Shown here in pieces: positions 1-7,485 of a stretch of DNA of 37,370 bases. Numbering within the stretch: position 1 is the stretch's first letter; each line of letters opens with the position of its first letter. Below the pieces are notes generated by a model, which was given only the letters and a program-made list of their open reading frames with translations, searched no databases and was not told the DNA's origin. Source of the stretch: Ahrensia sp. (GTDB lineage: Bacteria > Pseudomonadota > Alphaproteobacteria > Rhizobiales > Rhizobiaceae); contig NZXU01000030.1 of assembly GCA_002698425.1 (NCBI GenBank), positions 1-37,370 on the forward strand, given 5' to 3'. The position numbers were made by a program, and so were the translations under genes.

Positions 1-2076
1 GACGGCTCGCCGATGAATATGGGCGACTGGCGCCCGCTGGCGGACAAGAAGGTGCGCTATGTCGGCGATGCGGTCGCGATCGTCGTCGCCGACACCAAGG
101 CACAGGCGCGCGACGCCGCCGAGGCGGTCAAGGTCGATTACGACGTGCTGCCGGCGGTCACCGGTGCGGTGGATGCGCTGAAGCCGGGTGCGCCGCAGAT
201 CCACGACAACGCCCCGGGCAACCTGATCTACGACTGGGAGATCGGCGACCTCGACGCCGTCGACAAGGCGATCGCATCGGCCGCCCATGTCACCACGCTC
301 GATATCGTCAACAACCGCCTCGTCCCCAACGCGATGGAGCCGCGCGCCGCGCTCGGCGTCTATGACGAGGCGGAGGACCACTACACCTGCTGGACGACCT
401 CGCAGAACCCGCATGTCGCTCGCCTCGTGATGAGCGCCTTTTACAATGTCGCGCCGGAGAACAAGCTGCGCGTCATCGCGCCGGATGTCGGCGGCGGCTT
501 CGGCTCCAAGATCTATATCTATCCCGAGGAAATCACCTGCCTCTGGGCCTCGAAGAAGACCGGCGTTCCGGTCAAGTGGGTCGCCGACCGCACCGAGAGC
601 TTCCTGACGGATGCCCATGGGCGCGATCACGTGACGACCATCCAGATGGCCTTTGATGCGGACAACAAGATCACTGCCCTCAAGGCCGACACGGTCGCCA
701 ATCTCGGCGCATACATGTCGCTGTTCTCGTCGGTCGTGCCGACCTATCTGCACGCGATCCTCTATTCCGGCCAGTACGTCATCCCGGCGATCCACTGCAA
801 CATGCGCACGGCCTATACGAACACCGTTCCGGTCGATGCCTATCGCGGCGCCGGACGGCCCGAAACGACCTATGCGCTGGAGCGTGTCGTTGAGACGGCG
901 GCCCGCGAACTCGGCGTCTCGCCGGCGGAGCTGCGGCGCAAGAACTTCATCCGCGAATGGCCGTACCAGACGCCGGTCATCCTTCAATATGATTCCGGCG
1001 ACTACGAAGCCTCGCTCGACGCGGCCATGAAGGCCGCCGACTATGACGGCTTCCCGGCGCGCAAGGCCGAGGCCGAGAGCCGCGGCAAGAAGCGCGGCAT
1101 CGGCATGAGCTGCTATATCGAGGCCTGCGGCATCGCGCCGTCCCAGGCGATCGGTTCGCTCGGCGCCGGCGTCGGCCTGTGGGAATCGGCGGAGATCCGC
1201 GTCAACGCCGTCGGCACGGTGGAAATCCTCACCGGCTCTCATTCCCACGGCCAGGGACACGAGACCACCTTCGCGCAATTGGTCTCCGACCGTTTCGGCG
1301 TGCCGATCGACTCGGTGTCCGTGGTCCATGGCGACACCGACAAGGTGCAGATGGGCATGGGAACCTATGGCTCCCGCTCCGGCCCGGTCGGCATGAGCGC
1401 CGTGGTCAAGGCGCTCGACAAGGTCGAGAAGAAAGCCAAGACGATCGCCGCGCATATTCTTGAAGCCGATGAGTCCGACATCGTCATCGAGAACGGCCAG
1501 GTAAAGGTCGCCGGCACCGACAAGGCGCTCGGCTGGCACGAAGTCGCACTCAATGCCTACACGGCGCACAATCTGCCGGCGGACATGGAGCCGGGCCTGA
1601 AGGAGACGGCTTTCTACGATCCGGCCAACTTCTCCTTCCCGGCCGGCTGCCACATCTGCGAGGTCGAGGTCGATCCGGACACCGGCAAGGTCGAGATCGT
1701 GCAATTCGTCGCCTCCGACGATTTCGGTAACATCATCAATCCGATGATCGTCGAGGGTCAGGTGCATGGCGGACTGGCGCAGGGCATCGGCCAGGCGCTT
1801 CTCGAAAACGCGTCCTACGACCCGGAAACCGGCCAGCTTCTGACAGCGAGCTACATGGATTACGCCATGCCGCGCGCCGACGATCTGCCGTCTTACCAGG
1901 TCTCCAACACCGTGACGCCGTCGCCGCTCAATCCGCTCGGCATCAAGGGCTGCGGCGAGGCCGGCGCCATCGGTTCGCCGCCCGCACTGATCAACGCGAT
2001 CACCGATGCGATCGGCAACAACAATCTGAACATGCCCGCCACGCCGCTAAGGGTGTGGCAGGCCATGCACGGGTGA
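1..2076 (+). CDS. coxL: Molybdenum hydroxylase large subunit, CO-dehydrogenase-like form II (5' partial)
   Basis: The frame is open from base 1, so the gene starts before the window. It encodes the molybdopterin-cytosine-dinucleotide-binding catalytic subunit of a xanthine oxidase family enzyme. Visible marks are the cofactor-binding GGGFGSK stretch near base 490, the active-site loop AYRGAGR at 838-858, and a C-terminal GCGEAGAIGSPP with the expected catalytic Glu codon at 1957. The AYRGAGR loop is the form II signature; form I CO dehydrogenases carry AYxCSFR. Form II enzymes are often annotated as CO dehydrogenase, but their true substrate is frequently unknown. The FAD subunit follows downstream, which fits the form II order S-L-M, so the iron-sulfur subunit may lie just upstream of the window. 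Confidence 0.9.
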   Translation, partial: DGSPMNMGDWRPLADKKVRYVGDAVAIVVADTKAQARDAAEAVKVDYDVLPAVTGAVDALKPGAPQIHDNAPGNLIYDWEIGDLDAVDKAIASAAHVTTLDIVNNRLVPNAMEPRAALGVYDEAEDHYTCWTTSQNPHVARLVMSAFYNVAPENKLRVIAPDVGGGFGSKIYIYPEEITCLWASKKTGVPVKWVADRTESFLTDAHGRDHVTTIQMAFDADNKITALKADTVANLGAYMSLFSSVVPTYLHAILYSGQYVIPAIHCNMRTAYTNTVPVDAYRGAGRPETTYALERVVETAARELGVSPAELRRKNFIREWPYQTPVILQYDSGDYEASLDAAMKAADYDGFPARKAEAESRGKKRGIGMSCYIEACGIAPSQAIGSLGAGVGLWESAEIRVNAVGTVEILTGSHSHGQGHETTFAQLVSDRFGVPIDSVSVVHGDTDKVQMGMGTYGSRSGPVGMSAVVKALDKVEKKAKTIAAHILEADESDIVIENGQVKVAGTDKALGWHEVALNAYTAHNLPADMEPGLKETAFYDPANFSFPAGCHICEVEVDPDTGKVEIVQFVASDDFGNIINPMIVEGQVHGGLAQGIGQALLENASYDPETGQLLTASYMDYAMPRADDLPSYQVSNTVTPSPLNPLGIKGCGEAGAIGSPPALINAITDAIGNNNLNMPATPLRVWQAMHG

Positions 2077-2222
2077 GAAACGGACAGGACGAAACCATGA
2101 GCGGACCACGCCATCCGAGCAAAGCGAGGCAAGGCCGACCGGCCGTCGCCGCCTTTGCGGCGTGCCCGCGCAGGGCCAGCGCCGAAGGCGCGGTATGGCC
2201 CGCAAGCGAAAGGAAATAGATC
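2077..2222 (+). repeat. Palindrome-rich spacer between coxL and coxM with a 40-codon ORF
   Basis: This 146-base gap lies inside what should be a tight operon. It contains a hairpin CGCCGC-CTTT-GCGGCG at 2147-2162. A larger one pairs 2173-2183 with 2187-2201, 11 base pairs with a GAA loop and a 4-base bulge. An ORF of 40 codons, 2098-2220, fills almost the whole gap and stops 2 bases before coxM. There is no T-tract, so it is not an ordinary terminator. The layout resembles an intergenic palindromic repeat element, or an mRNA-stability/attenuation structure. I saw no second copy in the window. Whether the ORF is translated is unknown. Confidence 0.4.
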
Positions 2223-3020
2223 ATGTACGAGACTACCTACCATCGCGCCGGTTCCGTGGACGAAGCGGCAAAGCTGATGGGCGAGGCCGAGGGCGGTAAA
2301 TATGTCGCCGGCGGCCAGACCCTGATCCCGACGATGAAACAGCGCCTCGCCGCGCCGGACAGCCTGATCGATCTGCGCCACATCGCCGATCTCAAGGGCG
2401 TCACGGTCAATGGCCGGGAGGTGCGCATCGGCGCCGGCACGACCCACGCGGAAGTGGCGAGTTCTTCGGAGCTTGCGGCCGTCTGTCCGGGCATCTGCTA
2501 TCTCGCCGGCCATATCGGCGATCCGCATGTCCGCCACATGGGCACAATCGGCGGTTCGATTTCGAACAACGATCCGGCCGCCGACTATCCCTCGGCGATG
2601 ATGGCGCTGGACGCGACGGTCCACACGAACAAGCGCGAGATTTCCGCCGGAGACTTCTTCGTCGGCATGTTCGAGACGGCGCTCGAGGAGGACGAGATCG
2701 TCACCGCGGTGTCGTTCACCGCGCCCGATCAATGCGCCTATTCGAAATTCCCCAACCCGGCGTCGCGCTATGCCATGGCGGGCGTCTTCGTCGCGAAATC
2801 GGGCGACGGCGTGCGCGTCGGCGTGACCGGCGCCGGCATGGACGGCGTCTTCCGCTGGGAGGAGGCCGAATCCGCCCTGTCTTCAAGCTTCTCGGCCGAT
2901 GCGCTCGACGGATTGAGCGTCGATGCCGGCGACATGCTGGAAGACCTGCACGGTTCGGGCGAATATCGCGCCAATCTCGTCAAGGTCATGGCCAAACGCG
3001 CGGTGGCTGCGATCGGCTGA
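2223..3020 (+). CDS. coxM: Molybdenum hydroxylase FAD-binding medium subunit
   Basis: A 265-residue protein of the CoxM / xanthine dehydrogenase FAD-subunit family, which passes electrons from the iron-sulfur subunit to an external acceptor. The two flavin-contact motifs are present: AGGQTLIPTMKQR near residue 30 and TIGGSISNNDPAADYP near residue 105. The length is slightly below the usual 270-290. The ATG at 2223 is preceded by a GAAAGGAAA purine stretch that serves as ribosome binding site. It is the last gene of the operon, with an intrinsic terminator starting 23 bases after its stop. Confidence 0.9.
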   Translation: MYETTYHRAGSVDEAAKLMGEAEGGKYVAGGQTLIPTMKQRLAAPDSLIDLRHIADLKGVTVNGREVRIGAGTTHAEVASSSELAAVCPGICYLAGHIGDPHVRHMGTIGGSISNNDPAADYPSAMMALDATVHTNKREISAGDFFVGMFETALEEDEIVTAVSFTAPDQCAYSKFPNPASRYAMAGVFVAKSGDGVRVGVTGAGMDGVFRWEEAESALSSSFSADALDGLSVDAGDMLEDLHGSGEYRANLVKVMAKRAVAAIG

Positions 3021-3043
3021 ACGGGCCATCTGCCCGAGACTTG

Positions 3044-3071
3044 AAAGGCGGCTCCCGGGCCGCCTTTTTTT
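3044..3071 (+). terminator. Intrinsic terminator after coxM
   Basis: GGCGGC at 3047-3052 pairs with GCCGCC at 3059-3064 around a 6-base loop. AAA precedes the stem and seven T follow it (3065-3071). It closes the molybdenum hydroxylase operon. Confidence 0.9.
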
Positions 3072-3202
3072 GATGCCGCCTGATACTGCGGGCCGCTCAC
3101 GAGGACGGGACTTCGCATGCCGCGTGGAAGCCGGTTTTCCGCGCCCGGTGAAAACATGGCCGCCTCCATGAAACCCTTGGCGATGTCATCCGTTTAGGTT
3201 TG

Positions 3203-3874
3203 ATGACGATTGCCCGCCTTCAGTCACGCCGCAATTTCCTCGCCGGCGCCGCCGCCCTCGCCGTTACCGGATGTACGACGACACGCTACGCCGAGCCTGT
3301 CGCGCCTGCCGAGCCGCGGGTTTCACCCTCGGTATTGGCGGCATATTCCGAGCGACCCTATGAGCCCTATCCGGTTCCCGCGATCGATCCGCGCAAGATA
3401 CCGCCGCAATTCTGGCGGCAGCAGGTCGCCTATCCGACGAGCGAGCGGGTCGGGACGATCGTGGTCGATACCAGCCGGTTTTTCCTTCATCTCGTCCAGG
3501 AGAACGGCATGGCCATGCGCTACGGCGTCGGCGTCGGCCGTCAGGGCTTTTCATGGTCTGGTCGCGCCGAGGTCCGGTACAAGAAGGAATGGCCGACCTG
3601 GACGCCGCCGCAGGAGATGATCGCGCGGGAGCCGGAGCTGGAACAGTATTCAGCCGAGAATGGCGGCATGCCGCCCGGTCCGATGAATCCGCTCGGCGCC
3701 CGTGCACTCTATATCTTTCAGGACGGGCGCGACACGCTCTATCGCCTCCACGGTTCGCCGGAATACTGGTCGATCGGCAATGCCGTATCGAGCGGCTGCG
3801 TGAGGCTGATGCAGCAGGACATCATCGATCTTTACGGCCGCGTCACTCCCGGCGCGCCGATCGTCGTGATCTGA
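3203..3874 (+). CDS. L,D-transpeptidase (YkuD family), Tat-like lipoprotein
   Basis: About 223 residues. The catalytic signature is complete: His183 in HGSPEYWSIG and Cys199 in SSGCVRL, as in ErfK/YbiS/YcfS enzymes that form 3-3 peptidoglycan cross-links or attach proteins to peptidoglycan. The N-terminus has SRRNFLAG (Arg9-Arg10) followed by a hydrophobic run and a lipobox AVTGC with Cys24, so Tat export and lipidation are both suggested. A TTG one codon upstream (3200) is also in frame, but the ATG at 3203 with TAGG before it is preferred. A close paralogue sits inverted at 6305-7009, with 31 of the last 38 residues identical. Confidence 0.9.
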   Translation: MTIARLQSRRNFLAGAAALAVTGCTTTRYAEPVAPAEPRVSPSVLAAYSERPYEPYPVPAIDPRKIPPQFWRQQVAYPTSERVGTIVVDTSRFFLHLVQENGMAMRYGVGVGRQGFSWSGRAEVRYKKEWPTWTPPQEMIAREPELEQYSAENGGMPPGPMNPLGARALYIFQDGRDTLYRLHGSPEYWSIGNAVSSGCVRLMQQDIIDLYGRVTPGAPIVVI

Positions 3875-3972
3875 TTTATTTTCCGTCTCTCGCGTAGGAG
3901 GTTTCTTCCCGACGCGTGTCAGGTGCAGGTCGGATTGATCCGGCTTGTTGAAACCGACGACGGAGACCCCCG

Positions 3973-4428
3973 ATGAAATCCTCTATTGCAATCGCCGGCG
4001 CTGTGTCCGCGGCCCTTGCCGCGGCCATGCCGGCCGCTGCCGCCGAAAACGGTGTCGGCGTCCAGCTGTTTGTCCGGATGCTGTTCCAGACCGGCGACAC
4101 CAATGGCGACAGCCGTCTCGATGCCGCCGAAATCGAGGTCCTGCGCATGCGGGCATTCCAGCGCGCCGACGCCAACGGCGACGGCGTGATCTCGCAAGTC
4201 GAGATGCAGAAGGCGTCCGAGAAGCGCCAGCGCCGTGCCGACATGGCGCGCATGATGGGCGAGGAGCGCATCGACCGGTTCGACACGAACGGAGACGGCA
4301 GCATCTCGCGCGCCGAGTTCCAGTCCGCGCCGCGGCCCGGCTTCGCCCTGGTCGATGTCAATTCCGACGGCGCCATCGACCGTGCCGAGATCGATCGCAT
4401 CGCCGCGATCATCGCGCAATCGCGCTGA
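3973..4428 (+). CDS. Secreted protein with four EF-hands
   Basis: A 151-residue protein with a signal peptide ending near AAAA at residue 24. Four 12-residue EF-hand loops are readable: 42-53 (DTNGDSRLDAAE), 66-77 (DANGDGVISQVE), 104-115 (DTNGDGSISRAE) and 128-139 (DVNSDGAIDRAE). Each keeps acidic residues at positions 1 and 12, so calcium binding in the periplasm is expected. The start has GGAG 7 bases upstream. It lies 30 bases before a second small secreted protein and upstream of an ECF sigma gene. A sensing or calcium-buffering role is inferred from context only. Confidence 0.85.
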   Translation: MKSSIAIAGAVSAALAAAMPAAAAENGVGVQLFVRMLFQTGDTNGDSRLDAAEIEVLRMRAFQRADANGDGVISQVEMQKASEKRQRRADMARMMGEERIDRFDTNGDGSISRAEFQSAPRPGFALVDVNSDGAIDRAEIDRIAAIIAQSR

Positions 4429-4457
4429 ATCCCGAACTCGAAGAAACGGAGACCGAC

Positions 4458-4832
4458 ATGAAATCCTGTGCTTTCCTTCTCGGCGTGACCGCGCTTGGCG
4501 TTGTTGCCGTGACAGCCACTGCCAATGCCGGCCAGCGCGTCGTGACCGGCGCCTATGGCGGATCGAAAACCGTCACCACCCATGTTGACGAGACTGGCGC
4601 TTCGCGCGCCGTCACCCGCACCAGCCCCTATGGCGGCACGATGACGACGACGCAGGATTGCGTGGCCGGTGCGTCGCATTGCGATCACTCGATGCAGGCG
4701 ACGGGCGCCTATGGCCGCACGGTCAGCGGCTCGGCCACGGTCGACCGTGCTCCCGGCCAGTCCGTCACCACCGGCAGCGTTGTCGGCCCCAATGGCGGGG
4801 TCTACAATCGGACCGTGACACGCAACCGGTAA
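4458..4832 (+). CDS. Small secreted Thr/Gly-rich repeat-like protein, unrecognised
   Basis: A 124-residue protein that I do not recognise. It has a clear signal peptide (hydrophobic to about residue 22, then ANA-G). The mature part is rich in Thr, Gly, Ser and Val and repeats a loose unit around GAYG or PYGG (residues about 31, 58 and 83) followed by T/V-rich strands, suggesting a beta-repeat surface or periplasmic protein. Two Cys lie 8 residues apart (DCVAGASHC) and could form a disulfide. It starts at an ATG with ACGGAGACC upstream. It sits between the EF-hand gene and the sigma gene and is probably co-transcribed with them. Confidence 0.65.
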   Translation: MKSCAFLLGVTALGVVAVTATANAGQRVVTGAYGGSKTVTTHVDETGASRAVTRTSPYGGTMTTTQDCVAGASHCDHSMQATGAYGRTVSGSATVDRAPGQSVTTGSVVGPNGGVYNRTVTRNR

Positions 4833-4857
4833 GCATCTTGGACGGGAACGGAAAGCC

Positions 4858-5418
4858 TTGCCGCGCGAGGAAACAGACGACGACCTTCTTCGCGCGGCCG
4901 CGAGCGGCAATGAGCGGGCTTTCGGCCTGCTCGTTTCGCGCCATATCGAGCGCGTTCGCCGCGTCGCGACCGGCTTCACCGGAAATGCCGCCGATGCCGA
5001 TGACATCGCCCAGGAAGTCTTCCTGTCGGTCTGGCGTCATGCCGGCAGATGGCGCGACGGCGAGGCGCGGTTCACGACCTGGCTGTTCAGGGTCACGACC
5101 AATCGCTGCATCGACCATGCCCGCCGCAAGCGGCTCAAGAGCTGGGTCGGGCTCGACCGCATCGAGGCCATTTTCGCTTCCGACGACGACCCCGAGCGGG
5201 AACTTGTCGGCCGCGGCGAACTGGCCTCCGCGACACGGGCGATCGCCCAACTGCCGGACCGCCAGCGCATGGCGATCCTGCTCAGTGTCGCGGCCGGACT
5301 GGCCAATCCCCAGATCGCCGAAACCATGGGGATTTCCACGGGAGCGGTCGAACAATTACTGGTGCGCGCGCGGCGTGTCCTGCGCGAGCGTTTGAACGAG
5401 CCCCGGGAGGCGAAATGA
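4858..5418 (+). CDS. ECF-family RNA polymerase sigma factor
   Basis: A 186-residue sigma-70 family factor with only regions 2 and 4. Region 2 covers about residues 20-85 (GNAADADDIAQEVFLSVWRH, then FTTWLFRVTTNRCIDHARR). Region 4 covers about 120-175 (LPDRQRMAILL, then the helix-turn-helix around NPQIAETMGISTGAVEQLL). The start is a TTG with GGAAAG just upstream, and no nearby in-frame ATG fits better. Its stop overlaps the next start (ATGA at 5415-5418), indicating translational coupling to the downstream membrane protein, the usual arrangement of sigma and anti-sigma genes. Its target promoters are unknown. Confidence 0.9.
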   Translation: MPREETDDDLLRAAASGNERAFGLLVSRHIERVRRVATGFTGNAADADDIAQEVFLSVWRHAGRWRDGEARFTTWLFRVTTNRCIDHARRKRLKSWVGLDRIEAIFASDDDPERELVGRGELASATRAIAQLPDRQRMAILLSVAAGLANPQIAETMGISTGAVEQLLVRARRVLRERLNEPREAK

Positions 5419-5822
5419 TGGACAGGCAAGTTTTCGAGAACAGGCTGCTCTCCCTTGGCGGCGATCTCGCCCGTTGGCCGGAAGCCGAAAGGCGCGAGGC
5501 GCTGGCCCTGACCGGTGCCGATGCCGAGGCGCGCCGCATGCTGGAGGAGATCCGCCGGACGGATGAGGCGGTTCTTGCGGCGGCAGCCATATCGCCGGCC
5601 GGACAGCTTGCCGCCCGCATTCTCTCCGCCGCCTCGGGCGACGCGGACCGTGCCGCCTTCTCCATCACACCTGCAGGTATCGCCGGCGCCCTTGCCGGGT
5701 CGGCCGGCCTGGCGGGGCTCGGCTATGTCGCTGCGGCGGTGATCGCCTCCGTGGTCGCACCGGCGGCCCTGTTCGATCTGGTATCGGCGGTTTCTGCCGG
5801 TGCCGTCTCGGGAGCATTCTGA
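5415..5822 (+). CDS. Small membrane protein, candidate anti-sigma factor
   Basis: A 135-residue protein with an acidic helical N-terminal part (about 1-75, including GGDLARWPEAERREAL and several EE/RR stretches) and a Gly/Ala-rich hydrophobic C-terminal part (about 85-125) that should span the membrane once or twice. I recognise no named domain with certainty. It is translationally coupled to the sigma gene (ATGA overlap) and to the next gene (TGATG at 5820-5824). Coupling, size and topology support an anti-sigma role like that of CnrY-type proteins; this is inference. Starts at 5415 and 5418 are both possible. Confidence 0.7.
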   Translation: MMDRQVFENRLLSLGGDLARWPEAERREALALTGADAEARRMLEEIRRTDEAVLAAAAISPAGQLAARILSAASGDADRAAFSITPAGIAGALAGSAGLAGLGYVAAAVIASVVAPAALFDLVSAVSAGAVSGAF

Positions 5823-6268
5823 TGACAGCTCGCCGCCTCAACCGCGTGCTTGCCGTGATCCTCGCGGCCATGACCGTGTTCGCTTTTCTGTCGGCCGGAG
5901 CCGCAACCTGGATGTGGCGCAATCCCGGCGCGGTCATGGCTGTTCGCCAGGCCGTGGAGCTTTATCCCGCGCCGCTGCGACGCGCCATCCGTGCCGAATT
6001 GGCGGCCAATCGCGGCGAGGTCGCGGAAGATGTCGCACGCATCGACGCGGCGCGCCGCCGCATGTTCGACCTGATGCGCGCCGATCCGCTCGACGAGGAA
6101 GCCATAAGGGCCGCCATGAAGGATGTGCGCGACGCGGTCTCGTCCGTTCAGGCGGTCGGGCAGGAACATCTGATCGAGGTCATGCGCAAGGCGGATCCCG
6201 CCGAGCGCGCGAAGATCCGCGTGCCGGAAGAGGGGTTCTCGGAACGCCTGCAGAGCTTCCGCGACTGA
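5822..6268 (+). CDS. Membrane-anchored periplasmic sensor-like protein (CnrX/heavy-metal-sensor type)
   Basis: A 148-residue protein with one N-terminal membrane anchor (about residues 8-31) and an all-helical, charge-rich periplasmic domain (about 45-148). Proteins of this shape directly after an ECF sigma and a small membrane protein are usually annotated as periplasmic heavy-metal sensors (CnrX/Spy-like, PF13801 type). The resemblance is one of architecture and context. I see no His/Met-rich metal site, so the ligand may not be a metal. Its ATG overlaps the upstream stop. A strong terminator follows 3 bases after its stop. Confidence 0.7.
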   Translation: MTARRLNRVLAVILAAMTVFAFLSAGAATWMWRNPGAVMAVRQAVELYPAPLRRAIRAELAANRGEVAEDVARIDAARRRMFDLMRADPLDEEAIRAAMKDVRDAVSSVQAVGQEHLIEVMRKADPAERAKIRVPEEGFSERLQSFRD

Positions 6269-6271
6269 CAG

Positions 6272-6299
6272 GCCGGCGGCGCCAACGCCGCCGGCTTTT
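6272..6299 (+). terminator. Intrinsic terminator closing the sigma-factor cassette
   Basis: A perfect 10-base-pair stem (6272-6281 with 6286-6295, loop CCAA) is followed by TTTT. It separates the plus-strand cassette from the convergent L,D-transpeptidase gene, whose stop is 5 bases away. Confidence 0.85.
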
Positions 6300-6304
6300 C
6301 GATG

Positions 6305-7009
6305 TCACGCGACGAGGATGGGCGATCCGGTGGTCACGCGCCCGTAGAGATCGATGACGTCCTGCTGGATCAGCCGGACGCAGCCGCTCGATACGGCTTT
6401 ACCGATCGACCAGTATTCCGGCGATCCGTGCACCCGGTAAAGCGTGTCGACGCCGTCCTCGAAAATATACAGAGCCCTTGCGCCGAGCGGGTTCATCGGG
6501 CCGGGCGGCATGCCGCCATTGGCGGCGCTCCATTTCTCCAGTTCCGGCTGCCGCGCGATCATCTCGTTCGGCGGCGTCCATTTCGGCCAGACCTGTTTCC
6601 AGGCGATTTTCGCCCGCCCCGACCATTCGAAGCCGGCGCGGCCGAGCCCGCATCCATAGCGCATCGCCATCCCGTTCTCCTGGACGAGGTAGAGATGGAA
6701 ATCGCTCGTGTCGACGATCACCGTTCCGACCGCCTCGCTGGTGGGATAGCGCACCTGCTGACGGCGGAATTGCCGCGGGATCTTCGCCGGGTCGACGGCG
6801 GGGATCGGGAACCTTTCCTCCGGCATAGCCCGATAGGCGGAAAGCGCCGCCGGCGACACGGCCGGCGCTTCGGCCACCTGTGGGCTCGGCGGCCGTTCGG
6901 TGGTCGTGCACCCCGTCACCGCCAGCGCGGCGACGCCGGCTGCTCCGGTCAGGAATTGGCGGCGTGTTGCAATTTGGCCGCCCGCCGGCAGCCCGTTTTC
7001 AATAGGCAT
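6305..7009 (-). CDS. L,D-transpeptidase (YkuD family), Tat-like lipoprotein, paralogue of 3203-3874
   Basis: A 234-residue enzyme with the YkuD signature, His194 in HGSPEYWSIG and Cys210 in SSGCVRL. The N-terminus has TRRQFLTG (Arg16-Arg17) and a lipobox AVTGC (Cys34), the same export pattern as the paralogue about 3 kb away. The middle block (GGMPPGPMNPLGARALYIF) is identical between the two; the region before residue 80 is more diverged. The likely role is peptidoglycan 3-3 cross-linking or tethering outer-membrane proteins to peptidoglycan, as described for L,D-transpeptidases of other Hyphomicrobiales. It converges on the sigma cassette. Confidence 0.9.
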   Translation of the reverse strand: MPIENGLPAGGQIATRRQFLTGAAGVAALAVTGCTTTERPPSPQVAEAPAVSPAALSAYRAMPEERFPIPAVDPAKIPRQFRRQQVRYPTSEAVGTVIVDTSDFHLYLVQENGMAMRYGCGLGRAGFEWSGRAKIAWKQVWPKWTPPNEMIARQPELEKWSAANGGMPPGPMNPLGARALYIFEDGVDTLYRVHGSPEYWSIGKAVSSGCVRLIQQDVIDLYGRVTTGSPILVA

Positions 7010-7051
7010 GTTGTTTGTCCTGAGTTGTCGTTTTCGTGCGTTGGCGAAAAC

Positions 7052-7408
7052 TCAGGAAATCGGCGGGCGGAACAACAGGGCTGGGCTGACCGGTCTGAGC
7101 TTGCGCGCCCGGGAGGCGCCCAGATACGGTCTGGTCTCCGCAAAACGGATCGGCTCGACTTCGCGAAACAGCTTGAAATCGCTGCTGCAGGGCGGGCCGG
7201 GCAGGGTGGAACTGCTATCGGGCAAACCCGTCAGCAGCGTGCGCATGCACACTTTCGCGCTTGTCGGTTCCGCGCTGACGTGATCGGAAACGCCGCCGGC
7301 CTGCGCCAGGGCCAGCGCCATGCCGGTATTGGCTTCGCCGCGATACTGCGCGACGGCGCCATTCGTCAGGAAGGCAAGCATCAGGGCCAGTGCGATTAGC
7401 AGTCTCAT
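7052..7408 (-). CDS. Small secreted protein of unknown function
   Basis: A 118-residue protein that I do not recognise. The N-terminus is a convincing signal peptide (MRLLIALALMLAFL, then cleavage near AVA-Q at about residue 20). The mature part has two Cys (CMRTLLTG and PPCSSDF) that could form a disulfide and a Pro-rich C-terminus. The ATG is preceded by GATAGGTC. It ends 42 bases before the L,D-transpeptidase start and could be in the same transcript. The coding call rests mainly on the signal peptide and the absence of a better frame. Confidence 0.55.
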   Translation of the reverse strand: MRLLIALALMLAFLTNGAVAQYRGEANTGMALALAQAGGVSDHVSAEPTSAKVCMRTLLTGLPDSSSTLPGPPCSSDFKLFREVEPIRFAETRPYLGASRARKLRPVSPALLFRPPIS

Positions 7409-7485
7409 GCGACCTATCTAGCCTTTCGCCGGTCGGCAATCCATCGGGACGCGATCAAACCCGCGTGAAGCGGCGTTTTTGAGGC

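Noticed and set aside
3875..3972. A recognisable ECF promoter upstream of the EF-hand gene.
   Set aside because: A GAAAC block occurs at about 3949, but a matching -10 would fall on the start codon. I cannot support a promoter call in this gap.
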